Assembly: GCA_021613535.1 (NCBI GenBank)
Contig: CP075495.1
Location: 3,782,001 to 3,846,000, forward strand
Length of the DNA stretch: 64,000 nucleotides
Reading direction: 5' to 3'
Source of the DNA: Adineta vaga
Lineage: Eukaryota; Rotifera
Each line of letters starts with the position of its first letter. Positions within the stretch are counted from its first letter, which is position 1. Made by a program: the position numbers and the translations under genes. Positions 35,301 to 49,846 of this stretch are shown piece after piece. The notes beneath the pieces were generated by a model. It worked only from the letters and a program-made list of their open reading frames with translations. It had not been told where the DNA came from and made no database searches.

Positions 35301-38300
35301 TGCTTGATCAAATAATTGTAAAAATTGTTTCAAAGAAGTTTGATACATAACATTGACAAGTGACATTTCAACAATAAGAAAATAAATAATTGAACCACGT
35401 GTTGCTACTGGACGATATTCTTCTCGAGCAACATTAATTTTTTGACTTGTTTCAGTTGCAATTTGAAGTTTATGTTTGACATCAGTTGATGTTATTTTTG
35501 TTGTTTTTAATGTTCGAATAAGATCATCGTCATCCACTAATGAACCCTAAGAACATAAAAATCACAAGATAATAAACAAATGATATTTTCTTTTCACTTA
35601 CTTTTGAATTACTCAATCTCATTAAAAGATTATCTTCTAATTCTTTCATTCGTTTATTATTTCCTTGAATATCTTCTAACATTTTCACACGTTCGGCTTC
35701 TAATTCAGCTTTTTCTTTGAGAATAGTTAAACCTAATAATTGATCTTCTAAACCTTTAATTGTGACAGTGAAATCAATGACAGATGTTTTGGCTGAGATT
35801 TCTGGTGTAAATGCTGGATTAGCTAATTTTGTTGTAATATATAAATTAAAGCCTTTTAAGATATCAACTTCTTTATCACCAACTTTAACTTTTAATGTTG
35901 TACCCGAACGAATAAAATTCTTTTCAAGAACATTATCTAATGCTGGATCAAGTTCTTCTCCAACATCTTCAATTAATAGTGGTCGACCAAGTGATAAACA
36001 ATCTTCTAAATGTTGTCGAAAATGTTTTGTTGAAAGATTTGTTGTTTGTAAATCATTCATAGCTTCTTTATTTTTAATCCATGCTTTGCCTTGACCTTGT
36101 GGATCAATTAATAGTGGATAACGTTTAGCACGTGTAACAATAATTGCATTTTGAATCGATAATTCATCATTAGGTAAACCCTGTAATTTCCATTCACCAA
36201 CAATCGTCACATCAGTTAAATATTCTGTTACATTTAATGATCGTGTAAATGGTATATTCTGTTCTGTTAATAGTTTTTGCCAATCTTTTGCTAATAATAA
36301 ACGAAAATCTTGATTAAATGGACCTTGATAGGAAAGAAATCCTGTACATAAAAGTACATCACCAACCAAACTATTTGAAATAAATATATAAAAGAAAATC
36401 GAAAAATCTAATTGGTTTTCTTACCGTCCAATTTGAGCTTTAAACTGTTTACTTTGTTCTGTCCAACGTTCTTGTTCATCAGCAAGACCAGTAATTAATT
36501 CTCTTGCAGCATTCATTCGTTTTAATGTTCGATCAAGATCATCTTGTAAACGTTGTTTAATCGCCATCGCTGCATCATATTCAGCTTGTGCTGCAGCAAC
36601 TTCTGCTTCACGTCGATCAAGTTCAGCTTGTGCCGTTTCTAATTGATTATTGGCTTTGACTAAACGTGCTTCTTGTAAAGCTAAATTTGCTTTCAATGGT
36701 AATACACGTTTATTCACATAGAAGAAATCACCCATAGCACGTGTCCATGTTAATAGACCAGCAATAGCACCAGCAGCTACTTTAGCACCTTCAGGTGTAT
36801 AATCAGGTACCCGAAAATATGTTTGAAGTAGTTCAATTTGTTCATCATTGATACGATCACGTGGAAATGTTTGAAGATTTTGTAAGAAACCTGTCTCAGA
36901 CATAAGCTAGAATGAAACAAATCAATGTTCTAGATATGTTTTTCTTTTGATAGAAATGAGAAGAACTTTACTTTTAATGAACATTCCCAACTTGGCTCTG
37001 GTCCTTGTAATTCTGGATCGATTTTAATTGGATTTTTTAAAGGACGTCCAAAGAGAATCAAAACACAATCCATCATTTGACGAATTAGACGCGGTGGACG
37101 ACCAAGTTTACGTACAACAGCAATATCGGCAGGTGTAATGGTTAATAAAGCTTCTTCGGCTGCCTAAAATTGCATCATTTCGTGATATTTTAATATATCT
37201 ATTCTATCAAACTCAACTTACTAATAATGCTGGTTTTGCTTTTTCTAATTCTGCATTTGCTTCTATTTTATCACGATTAATTTCATCAACTAAAGTTTGT
37301 GCTGTATCTTTCACTTTTTGCACTTGATGTTTAACAACTTCAGCTGCACCTTTTTTTACTGCAACTTCTTTTAAAACTTCATCTGCTTTTTTATTTGCAA
37401 TATCTAATTCTTTCTCTTTAATTGTCAATTCTTCTTTCATTACTATTACGGCTTTTTCTGCTTCGACTAAACGTGTTAAACCATCATTCATACGTTTAGC
37501 CATAGATTCAATTTCATTTAATTTATGTGCATAAATTTCTTTATAACCATTTAAAAATGCAAGATACGATTTTGGTGTAACATGTGTTGAACGACGATAT
37601 TTTTGAAAGTACTGTAAACAATATTCCGCAACACCATCATGAACAGAACCCATACATTGAACTAGTTGTTTTTTAATTGCATCCGTGCAAACAATATTGA
37701 ATGAAGAAAGAAAATGATCAGCAACGGCAACCAATGCATCACGTGGCCAACGAAGAAACCAATCAATAGTACAATTGGCAACAAGACCAGGAAATTGTAG
37801 ACCTACATGCATGACAAATCAGTTGGATATAGATGGTTTAACAAAAAGAAGAGAATTCTTTACCTCGTTTACGAAACTTTTCACCAACTGGTGAAAAACA
37901 TAGTACAACATGTAAATTTTGTCGAACACGTGAAAGAAAATAATCATATAGATTTTCATTTGTAGGTGGTCGTCTTGGATATTGCTTTTTCATTATAGGT
38001 ATTAATTCCTGACATATTTCATCCATTTCATCACGTGCAAACATTCCCGGAACCTAAATTTCAATTATCATCATGAATATGAAAATCACTATTCTTTTCA
38101 CTTACAACTCCCGATGAAAGTACATTATTGATATATTCAAGAAATGATTCATCTTTAATATCTTGATCCGAGAAAATAAATGTTATGCCTTTTCCATCTT
38201 TTCCAGCAATACGATAAAGTGTTTTTAAATCTTCTAATAAATTATTGGTATTATAAGCACGTGTTAAAGTTATTTGAAATGTTTTATAACCAGCAATGAA

Positions 38301-41300
38301 AGATGCTAATTTTGTCAATGATTGTTTACCACTACCACCAACACCAACCAACAATGCATTTCCACGTGGTGTTCGTATAATACGTGAGATTTTAACTAAA
38401 TGTGCCATTGCATCTTTGAAAAAGACTAAATCCATTCCAGAACCACGAATACTTTCATTATATTGAGTTAAATACATTTTTAAACGTTCTTCAAGAACGT
38501 CAAACGATGGAATAGGTTCATAGACTTTAGGCGCATCAAAATCAGCATCTTCAGGTTCATCACCTGTAGGTTCAGGTGCATCTCTAGAAAAATAGAACAG
38601 GGCATTTTTATTTTATCATAAATGAAACAAGGAAGAACAAAATATCAATGAACATCAGTGAATGTATACTGGTGAGAAAAGTGATACCTTAAGAAATCGA
38701 CGAAATAATCTTCTTTTTTAACCATTGTTTGATATTTTGCACCTAATTCTTCTTCAGCAACACGTTCAATCGTTTTATAAAACCAACGATAGTCATCACT
38801 TTCAGTGAATCTGTGAAATAAAAAGAAACAAGTGCTTTGTGCATGTGAAATTCGGGAAAATATTACTGGGAATATGTTTTTAACTAACAACATGAAAATA
38901 AAAACCTGAGAAAATGGACGAAATATGCATTTTCTCGCATATAAGTCCCTAATTTGTCTCCTAAACATTCTTCAGCCATTCGACAGAATGATTTCTCAAA
39001 CCAAGATACTTCCGTTTCAATGATAAATCTGATTATATAAAGAAATGATTTCCCCTTTTTTTTTCGTTTTAAACCTTTCTATTTACCTATCACATATAAC
39101 ACGTGTACATTCATGTTTCCATAAAGCAGTTACTGTCTTTTCGTTGTCAATGACTTGTGGAATTGTATTTATCATTCCTTGCCATATACGTGAAAGATCA
39201 CGTAAATTAAAAACATAATGAAATTTTGCTGGCGTTGGTAACATTTTGATTTTTGTTAATTGCCATAAACGTCTTGTTGCAGGTACAAGTTTTTCAATTA
39301 ATGATCGTACTTCTTGATTGAATCCACGTTCTTTAGCATAATGTCCCATAGCAATAACAGAGAAAATTTTATCAATAGAAACATTAGATGGTAATGTACA
39401 ATTAAAGATACAAAATTGTCGTTTAAGACGTTGTGGAATATCATTTCGACCACCACCTGGATGAATCATAGCAGCAAGTAATTGAATATCGACAATTGTC
39501 GTAAATTCACCTGGTTTTTCCAACGAATAAAAACCGTTTTGTTCCATTAATTGACGAACAATTTCATTAGTAATCTGATCACCCCATTCATTGATTGTTG
39601 GCATATTAACTGAAATTAATTTGTGAAAATTTAGTTCAAAAACAAATCTCATGTATCACTTACTATCATCAATAAAAACAGTCATCTTCTTGCCAGCTGG
39701 TGGACCATAGGTTGTACCAACACGTTTATCAACATACGATTCAATAATTCTTTGAACCATATTTGGTGTTGTTGCCGAAGAAAAATTCACCGTTTTTTGT
39801 GCATGTTCTTCTGCATTATATCGAGCCATATAGGATTGTATAATAACTGTTTTTGCTGTACCTTGTTCACCAATGAGAAGAACAGGCTAGAAGGAAGAGT
39901 GCTTTATTCTTCATTTCATATGATTTACTATTCAAATTTACTTTGTTTTGTTTAGCAATTGTATGTATAAGAAAATCTGTTCGAACATTATCAACATTGG
40001 GAACAAGAATTGATGCATATTCAGGATCATGATCTTTTGGATAATTATATTCAGTTACAACACTATTCCAATGTGTCCATGCACCAGTTTTTTCATGAAC
40101 AAAATAATCGAATATAGTATCTTCACTCTCAGCTGATATGGTTGGTGTATCCAAATGGAAATTTCCATCAGGATTATTCAGTATATAATCTTGTAAATGA
40201 GCACGATCATCTAATTCAAGAAATGCACCTACAGACCACATGATGGCAAAAACATATAGACGTTCGATATGTTGAGCATTCAATTGATCTTTTGCTTCTT
40301 TTGATGGTAATAAGCCATTTAATAATTTACATGCCTAGTATAAAATGTTATGTTTTTATTCAAATATATATATAAATAAATCAGATGAACAAGTATTTTA
40401 CCTGTGTAACAATCATACATTCAAGTACAGGCATTTTTGATTTGAGATGAAGAGCAAAATATCGATAAATAAATGGAAATGATGATTCAAATAATCGCAT
40501 TAGAATTTCACCATCATTTAATGATCGTTCACGTTTAATCCAACCCTATTGTGACGAAAGAAAAACATAGATGATAAAGAAAAGTTCATCTTAATTGTAT
40601 CAATACTTGAATTAAAGGTCGCCAATCTAAACCTGAACTACTCATATAAACCATACCATTCCGACTAACTGTTGCTGGTGATGCATTATCAATATTATGT
40701 ACTTCGAAAATAATTTTACAATTCGGTGCCATAGGTATTCGATCACCATTTGCTAATGTTAATGTTTTATTATCATCTAATACGGAATTTAAATTTTCAA
40801 TCCAAATAGCATCAACAGGACCATCTAAAACCAACCAAACAAATTCACCTTTTTTCGTTCGTAATGTTCGTCTCCATAATGTTGAAAATATGCCATCAGT
40901 CCAATCATTCGTTGATGCATCTAATCTTCCAAACATTTGTGGTGCTGTAATTGCTTTAGGATTCATACGCATTTCACGATGTGGTTCACCACAGAGTGTC
41001 ATTGCTTTCATCAATGTATGAATACAACATGTTTTGCCAACACCTGATGGTCCTAATGTCATCATACCATGACGAACACGTTGAGTTTCAAATAACTAAA
41101 AGTATTCAAATATATAAAAAGAAACCAATGTAATATTTTACTTGTATAATTTTTAATATCCATGGTGGATGACAGATCAATCCAGCAGCTAGTGTTTCTT
41201 TATCAATTGCTGCTTGTAATTCAGCATAGGTTTCTTTTTCTAATTTAATATTTGGAAAAAGATCATTGATTAACGAAATGAACAATGGTTCATCTTCATC

Positions 41301-44300
41301 AACCTAAGAGAGAGAAATCTTCTTTCGTTCAAAACAAAACATTGATTTTCTTACTAATTTCGATAAATTCATATCTCGCAGAACTCGCATAACAATTGTC
41401 CTTTCTAAATCATCTTTATTTGCACGTTTGACTGCACCCAATGTTCGTAAAACCGATAAAATATTTCGTAAACCAAAATCATAATGAACCTTAAAAGAAA
41501 TCGTCTTGTTAATAATCTCATAGAAAATCATCATTTAGAATCGTTACTTGTTTACTCAATTGTTCTTCACATAATTTGTAGAGTGTATAGAATTTCTTTG
41601 ATAAAGGCACATTTTCTCGAAAACCACATGCAGCCATTTTAACACGAATAATTGGTAAACGATCTGGTACCATCATTGCAACTGAACGAAAGTTAATTTT
41701 TAAATTTTCAGGTAATTCTTGTCGACCAGCATAACCAGGATTCATTGTAAGAAAAATACCGAATTCATTATTCATCTCAACCATATCACCATCAGTAAAT
41801 ACGAATTGACGTTTCTTTTCTTTCTTACAAGCAAGAACAATGGCAATTTGTTGTGCAGCAACAGAAAGTACAGGTAAATCGATACGATTAAATTCATCAA
41901 AACATCCGAATGAACCAGATTGTGCTAAACCTTTAAATATACGACCTAAACCACGAAAGTCCATTTGATCAGAACAATTGAAAACCTAACATTAAATATT
42001 CACGAATAATTTATCAAGATCCAAATTATACGATACTTACGACAACATATTTGCCAAGACAACGTCCCATATCTTTTACAGTTTCAGTTTTTCCTAAGAA
42101 TAAAACAAAATATACAAAATTCTCCAAAAACGTACATCCTCTAATAGGTTGTTTTACCTGTTCCAGCTGGTCCAGCAGGTGCTCCACCCATACTCATATG
42201 TAAAGCTTGTGCTAATGTAATATAACATCGATCTGTCAATGGTGTAATGACTAGACGTTCATTACAACCAAGAAATTCATTCATATAAGTAAAATCGACA
42301 TCCGTTATTGAAATTTGAACTTTATCTAATTCATCAACAAAATAGAATCTTGTTTGTTTAAGCCAATCAAAATCTGTGACAGATCGTACATTTGTGTGAA
42401 CAATTTCATCGAAAATATCTTTTTGATGAACATGTATAGTGATTAATGTTTCATATTTTGTACGTTCAACACGTGTTAAATCTTTTGTTGTTTGATCAAT
42501 TAATATATCAAGTAAATCACTGAAAACTTTAGCTGTTTGTTTCATAATATTTTTATCAGATTTCGCATTTCGTAATGCTTCAGTAGCATCACGTGTCCAA
42601 ATTAATTGAATACCTAATAGACCTACTTGAGCAGGATATGTATTAAGAAATTCAATGAGATTAAATGACGATGGATCTGATAAAGCATGATAAGCTTGAC
42701 GAATAACACCATGTAAAGATCGTTGTGATTCTTTGAGAAGTGACATTAACCATACTTCAACATTACCTTCCGCTTTTACAGGTTTTTCAAGCTAAACAGA
42801 AAAGTATATTTGTATGAAATCGAAAATATATGTTGTTAGGATTTCATTTACTTCAACAGTTTCTCCTTCCGATGATTCGATAGTTAAAATTTTATCATAT
42901 TCTTTTTCATGAAAACGTATAGTTTTAATATTATCAAAAACACTTAATAGATGTGCTTTGATCGTATGTGGATCACTTGCTTGTCCTAGAATTTCTAGTA
43001 AAGCTGGATCCGAAACAAAGAAAAATCGTGGAAATAGAAGACGTTTGCGTTCTAAATAACCAGTTAACGATTTCTGACATAGTTCTAATTGTTCAAGTAA
43101 ATGTGGTAATAATTGTTTTAATGTTTCATCAGTTGTACAACAAGGTACAACAGCAGGTTGTTCATGTGCTTTAGACATAATTTTAAGCCAAGATTTATCA
43201 ATGGATGAAAAACGTTTCGCTTCCTGTGGTAATTGTTTTGCAATATCCCCACCAACAAAAACAGCTTCAAGATAAACCCATAAATTTTGTACACGCATCC
43301 AATTTTCAATGATTTCATTTGTATCAGTTAAATCTTTCACCCATTTTTGAATTTGTTTACGAAATGGAACATTATATCTAGTTACAAAAAGAGAACAATG
43401 GTCGATGTTTTCATTTAAATTAAATAACAAACCGATTCGACATTAATGAACCAAGTAACATTAAAGAATCTTCTAGTAAACTGATGACTTCTTGAATTCG
43501 ATCACCTTTCAATAATAATTCTCCTCGTGTTTTAAATTGAGCAAAATTAAATTCTTGCGTTCTCCAATCGATTTCTACTTGTTTCATTTTAGCTTCAATA
43601 TCACGTTCTTTTACAGCAGCAATACAAATATCTTCAATATCTTCTTTGAATTGTAATAATGGAAGATCCATTACATTTCGTAAACGAAAATCATCTGCTT
43701 CAATATCTAAATTATGTACACCAGTTACTTCAGCTATACGTTGCCAATGACGCGTTTGCATGGCTCGATTTGACATCATTTCTAGCAATGGACAACCTAG
43801 AATGTGTGTTTTTATGTGATAAAATAAATTCAATTTTTCTTCAATTGAAACTTACATTCACTAAAATCATCAATGGTCTTTTTCAATGCATGAAAAGCTG
43901 GAAATTCTCGTAAACCTTTCGGTAACTTTCGACATGCATTTTGAAAATCTGATAATTCTTGATTAATTTTATCAATATTAACATCAACCCATGAGATATC
44001 GAAATAACCAGCAACTGTGTCCAACACTCGATTGTACAAACTGTAGAGACGCTGTAATAAAGTTAAATCTTTTCGAATTTTTTCCAATTGTGGAAAGTCA
44101 GTGACAGGTAATCCAAATAGTAATTCTCCACCATGATATGTTTCATATTTTTTATATAAATTTTCTACTCGACTCTGAAATAAGATTTGTCGATCACTGG
44201 ATTCACGTGGTGTCAAACCAGGTAATGTTGGTCCACCATGTTCATAATCTTCATAGAATTTTTCACATTCTTCAATGAATACTTTCATATTTTCCAGTAA

Positions 44301-47300
44301 TTCGGCACGTTTCGATGGTTGAATTTTTATCAAATGTGTTGTAATTTCACTCTAAACAGATCGAAAAAATGTAAGCAAAAAAAGAAAACAGGTGCCAATC
44401 GTAAATTAATTACTGAACGTGTCTGAAGTTTGCCCCAATTGTATCGAATTGTTTCAGCTCGATCAGCTTCTTCTCGAGGAATAGCAATACCATGAGCTTG
44501 TAACATTGTATAGGATTCTTCAATAGGTCCTATACTCATATCAATACGAATTTCATTATCACGTAAATCTTTAATAGCAAGCATGACTAAACGAATATCT
44601 TCCAGATCTTTAATGCCACGTGATAGACGTTTTTCAATATCTTCAATAAATGCTCGAACTTCATTCATTTCTTTACGATATTTTGCATTGCATGCTTGTC
44701 CATAAGCAGCAATCCAATCTTGAATTTCATGATTAAGAGCATATTTCAAATGTTCTACAGTGAAAAGAATAGAAATTCCAATGAATGAATGAATGAATGA
44801 ATGAATGAATGAATGAATGAATAAAAATCGTATCATACCGGTGTAAATTGCTAATGAACCAACAGCTATAAAATCTGATTGTGTATTAATACCTTCGGAT
44901 AGACTTTCATAAAATTTAATCTTTGCTTCAAATTCTGAGACACGTGGATCATTTGATAGAAAAGCTTTCAATTCATCTTCACGATCTCGTTGCCATAATG
45001 AATTGAATTGAGTGAATACTCCTAATGCTGCTGTCACATCCTAGAAAGTAACAAAATGAATTAATTTTTCTCTATGAAAAACAATAAACCCCGACTTTTT
45101 TTGTTGAATTGATACATGTTGCTAAGATTGCGACTAATTTTGCAACATCTTTATTTTCTGACACATTCTTATAATAATTATTTGCTGGAATAAATTGTAC
45201 TCGATCTTGTCGATGATCACTAGTCGTTGTTGTTGTTGTTTCATTAGCACGTGTACGACTCGTTGTATTATCATTTGCTGTTTGTGCTTGATGAGTTAAA
45301 TCTCGTGTTGATGAATCAAGATTCATACCAGTTGGTGTCAATCCAGGTGTCATTGGAACACCGTCTTCATCACGATCGGATATAGGATGAATTCCAATAT
45401 GCGATTCATTATCACCAGTTGTTGGATCTAGTGTTGCATCAGGATTATTGTCACGTTTACTTTGCTAAAGAAGAAAATAAAGAGAAATTAGGATGATGAA
45501 AATTTGATATAAGAATCAATCCATGCAATTTGATTCAAAAGGAAGATAGAAAAAAAAGAAATTATTGTTAAATTGATGAAAAAAGAGACATGCATCGCAA
45601 GAAACTCTACTTGGCGATTTAATTTTCTTAATAAAGATAAATCATTGTTTGATGACTGAAGTATGCCTAGATCAACTAGGATTTTAATAGTATTTACAGA
45701 TAATATTATTGTCTAAAAGAGAAGTGATAGATTGTTTCATGTTCTTATCCATAGGTTGCATTTATTCATCTGTTATATAAAGAAAACTATTGAATTTCTT
45801 GATACTTACTCTTTGTCGAGTTTTATCCCATTGTGCGATAGTTTTAGCTATGGAAACAATTGTTTGTGTTGCCTTATTCAAATAAATTTGTACTTCTTCA
45901 GTTGGTGGTCGAATAGTAATATGTGGAATAGCTAATTCGGCAAATACTTTAAATAACGGTGCTTCTCGATGATGTCGACCTAATAAGAAAAAAAACAATG
46001 ATATTTGAATAGTGTAATTGTTTTAATTACCATAACTAAGTGTGGATGTGATACGTCGTCTTAATTTTTCTAATGTCATTTTAATAACACGTATAAGTGC
46101 ATCAACATTTCGATGACTAAAATGACTGATTAATTCCGTAATTGCAGTTTGTAGGATTTCATTTTGTTGTTCACGTTTACGACGTGTCGATGCACTTAGA
46201 ACAGTTGCTGATCGATTTCTTCCAACATTTGATAAACCAGCTGATGTTAATCGACTTCGATTGAGTGCACTTCCTCGTTGTCGAGCACTATGTGAAGATT
46301 TCTGTGTATTCTGAACAATTGTTTCATCTAAATAAGAATTTCAACGATATTTTCTAGAGAGGAAAAATAAGCGAGAATCACGAACCATCCACTTCTTCAC
46401 CACTATCATCATCATCGTCGTCATTGTTAAGATGTGAAGCAACATTCGAATATTGAACTTGTCCATCACTATCTACAACAACATCTCCACATAACAGATC
46501 GATAACTTCGAGAGCAGCATCTTCAACATTATGAGATTTCATTTGTATTTGTTTTGATGCTTGATTACATAAATTCTATTGTGAAAGAAGAGTTTACAAA
46601 AAAGAAAAAATCTTATTCTTAGTTTTCATCGACAAATTACTTGTGTATGTTGAAGAAATTCTTCTGGTGTAATTGCTTCATCATCTGGTATATCACAAAG
46701 TGACATAGTAGCTATTTCATTGAGTACGGAATCAATTCGAAATGTAATTAAATCATTTGCACGATCTAACATTAAATCAAATTCATTCAAAGCAGAATTA
46801 ACCTGAATATGAATAGAGTTATTTTCTTTGTTCAAAGAAAAAGAAAGAGAATTCAACATACTGAATTAATATAATCATCAATAGTTAAAGATGCCCATGT
46901 TAAAGATGTTAAACCAGGTTTAATAATATCATTTAAACGTTGAATTTTTGGTGTTAATAATGCTTCAAATGGTTGTTTAATTTTTTCTCGTAAATGTTTA
47001 TTCTTTTCAACTAATTGTGTTAAATCTTGATAATGCTTTTTTAATATATCTTCCCGTTGTGCTAAAATAGCTGCATCGTTCGGAATTTCTAAACCTAATC
47101 GTGCTAAACATTGAGTTTCACGTATTAATTCTAAAATATGTGGATCAAAATTCACCAAATAATCTGGATTTGTTAATGATGTTGATGTCACAATTGATGA
47201 TGAAGGTGCATTTGTTGTTCCACCAGCAGATAGATCATCTCGATTAACACGTATTAATAAACTTGAATGAATACCCGTTGCAACAACATCAACTTGCCGA

Positions 47301-49846
47301 CGCCAACCATCGTGATAAACAATTTCATATGTTAGAAGTACTTTTGATAATTGATTGTAGTTTTTAATGATTTTTTTTGCTCCAGGATATTGAAGAATAG
47401 TTTTATTTTCAACAAAGACATCCATTGGTTGTTGTATACGCATGTACAATTGACGAGCCCATGTAATTCGACCTTGAAAAAACAAACAATGAGAAACGAA
47501 AGATATTGTTAAAGAATAATCTTACCAGCAATCGGTGGTAGATCACGAGATATCAAAGGATCTTTTGCATGTTTTTGATAAATTTTTGCAACTGTATCTA
47601 AATCTTTAGAATATTGTTGTAAAATTTTCGCATATTTATCATTTAGACCAATATTGGGTATTTGTAATTTTTCAAAACGTTTCAAAGAATCTAATGCTCG
47701 TTCTGTATTTCGAATAGCATTGAAATATTTATCGAGAAAATCATTTAAACTCGTATGAAGATCTGATATTGAACGATCAAAATCAGCTAAATCATCATCA
47801 ACATCTTGTTTACGTTGATCTAGAAAATCATAATCTTTCTTCTTCATCGATGTCACAATCATATTAAATTTCGAATAAAATGGTGCAATGCCTTCAAGTT
47901 TTGAATCAGCTAAATGCGAATAAATATTAATTTTTGCAAACATATCAATAATTTTTTCACAACGTCGAACAAATGAATCGAATTTGCCAAATATATACAT
48001 TTCACTAAAATCAAATTGACGTTCAGATGGATCAGTTGCTAATTTCGCTTTAGTCAATTGAAAACTACGTTGATATTCAGTATTTAATTTAATACAATCG
48101 CGTAATTTCGATATGACATGAGCTTGATTTTGTGACCAAATTGTTTGAGTATAATTATCCGTTATATACATTTTTGATGTCGTTATCATTTGATTGGTTA
48201 TCTGTTAGGAAAGAAAAAAAGGAACACATATTCAATGAGGAATTAGATTGATCAAAGAAAACGAATTTACTTTCACAAATAATGATGTCATTCGTTCTGA
48301 TGTATTGTAATATTGTGATATTGAATGAATCATTCGTACAGCATTAATTAAACCTGGAATACTTTCTAACATGCCAACTGGATCGGAATTATACAATGGT
48401 TCACAAAATTTTTCTAGTGTATATAAATATCGAACGTTATCTTTCGCTTCATTTGCTGCATCAGTTATTTTACCATCCAACACTTTCCATTGCTATTATG
48501 AAATCAAAGTTTTATAAGAACGTTATTTTTTGTTTGTTAGAAAAGAAGTTTACTTGAATAAGTTTTGATCTTGCTGTTTGTAGAATTGTAAGGACACCTT
48601 TGACATCTTGTCCTTTGATTTGATGAAGTAGAAAATTAAATTTTGTCATTCGTTTTTTCCAATAGTCAAGTTCAGCACGTGGACCAATGTTATCAGCTTC
48701 TCGACGAATTTGTTCACTCTCTGCAAGAACCTATCAATAAAATTACATATTAGAAACAAAAGAAAAGAAGAAGTTTTAAATTCGTTTTGTTTGTTACTTG
48801 TTCCATTTGTTTAATCCATGTTTTCATTGTTTCTTCAACACATGTAAGATTGTCATTATTCGATGCAACGGATATATAATCAGCATGATTTTGTAATTGT
48901 GTTAAATCAATTTTATCACAAGGTTTTAAGAGAATTCGTTCATTAATACTTTCTTGTGCACTGTTCAATGTTGCAACAAAATTACTCAAACGACTAAGAA
49001 AATCAACTTTCAGTAATTGATTATTATCTGAACCTGTTAATTTTCCCCAAATTGTATCGGATATTTGAAGATATGGTAAATAAATATCAGCAATAGATCG
49101 ACTTAATGCTTGAAGTAATGGTTCAGTATTACATTCAAATGTATAGAAAAGAACTTCCTATAGAATTATGGTATGATAGATAAAAAACGAATGATATTTT
49201 TCAAACGTACATTAACAATATTTTGTGGATTGATTGCTGTTTTTTTCGAATTACGTTGAAAACACAGGCAAATACCTCGTAAACTTTGTTCTTTTAAATT
49301 TGCGATCAATACTTTAGGTTTTGCTGGTTTAAGACTAGCTGCATTAGCACGAGTTGAATATGGTGATAAACCGCGACGATAGGAATCAGCTAAGATGATT
49401 TATAAAGCAACAAATATGAGTTTAATACTGAAAAACTTAAGAATTATTTACCTCCATTTTGATAGACTTCTGGTTCTGGTTCTTGATAGAAGAAAACTAA
49501 ATATTGACTGCCATTTTCAGCAAAAAACTCATCCATTAAGCCAAACTATAAAAAGATAGTATCGAGCAAACATTAGTTTTCTATTCATAATTCTAAATCA
49601 ATTAGACATACATTATGACTATCGAGTAAATTGTCTTCAACTTCGGTTCGTTCAATTCCGAGTCGTGTAGCAATAATATCGAATAAATGTCGATGTCGTT
49701 CATCGAGCGTAGCTCGTTTTTGATCACGTTCTTCCCGTAAACGTTGCTGAAATAACAATTTGAAATTTCAGTTCAATTATCCGAAAAAAAATTAAACTTA
49801 CTGCATATTCAGCCGCCGAAACATTAGGTCTCGTGCGTTGAAACAT
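32321..49846 (-). CDS. DNAH5: Axonemal outer-arm dynein heavy chain, DNAH5/DNAH8 type
   Basis: A complete gene of roughly forty exons on the minus strand, ATG at 49846 to TAA at 32321, predicted around 4,500 residues. Introns are mostly 50-100 bp. N-terminal tail blocks such as [12 protein letters not shown] (near 47990) and [16 protein letters not shown] (near 45150) and the C-terminus [11 protein letters not shown] match DNAH5/8 and not the other axonemal classes. Motor landmarks: AAA1 P-loop GPAGTGKTE split by an intron (about 42157-42100), Walker B CFDEFNRI (about 41900), AAA2 GPSGVGKT (about 41040), AAA3 GEQGTAKT (about 39880), AAA4 GVGGSGKQ (about 38335). The antiparallel stalk coiled coils are at about 37770-37220 and 36720-36430, with the microtubule-binding tip between them (about 37160-36960). 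The AAA+ C-terminal domain ends the protein. All P-loops are intact, so it should power ciliary beating in the outer dynein arm. The 123-nt exon at 38906-39028 is duplicated at 38688-38810. Confidence 0.95.
38688..38810 (-). other. Dynein alternative exon b (123 nt, 41 codons)
   Basis: Bounded by TTTCACAG before and GTATCA after, phase 2 on both sides. It encodes [10 protein letters not shown]...AEEELG...YFVDFLR, the segment joining AAA3 to AAA4. This version is the closer of the two to vertebrate DNAH5 as I remember it. Confidence 0.88.
38906..39028 (-). other. Dynein alternative exon a (123 nt, 41 codons)
   Basis: Bounded by ATAATCAG before and GTTTTT after, phase 2 on both sides. It encodes [10 protein letters not shown]...AEECLG...YFVHFLR, homologous along its length to exon b, which lies 95 bp further downstream in the gene. 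Other dynein heavy chains have a single copy of this segment. Confidence 0.88.
44783..44821. repeat. (AATG)n microsatellite in a dynein intron
   Basis: About ten perfect copies of the tetranucleotide AATG lie within an intron of the dynein gene (roughly 44757-44838). Since the intron lies between conserved tail exons, the repeat is spliced out. Confidence 0.95.

Noticed and set aside
44757-44838. Repeated Phe-Ile-His-Ser coding in the dynein
   Set aside because: It is the AATG microsatellite read through an intron; the conserved exons on both sides splice around it in frame.
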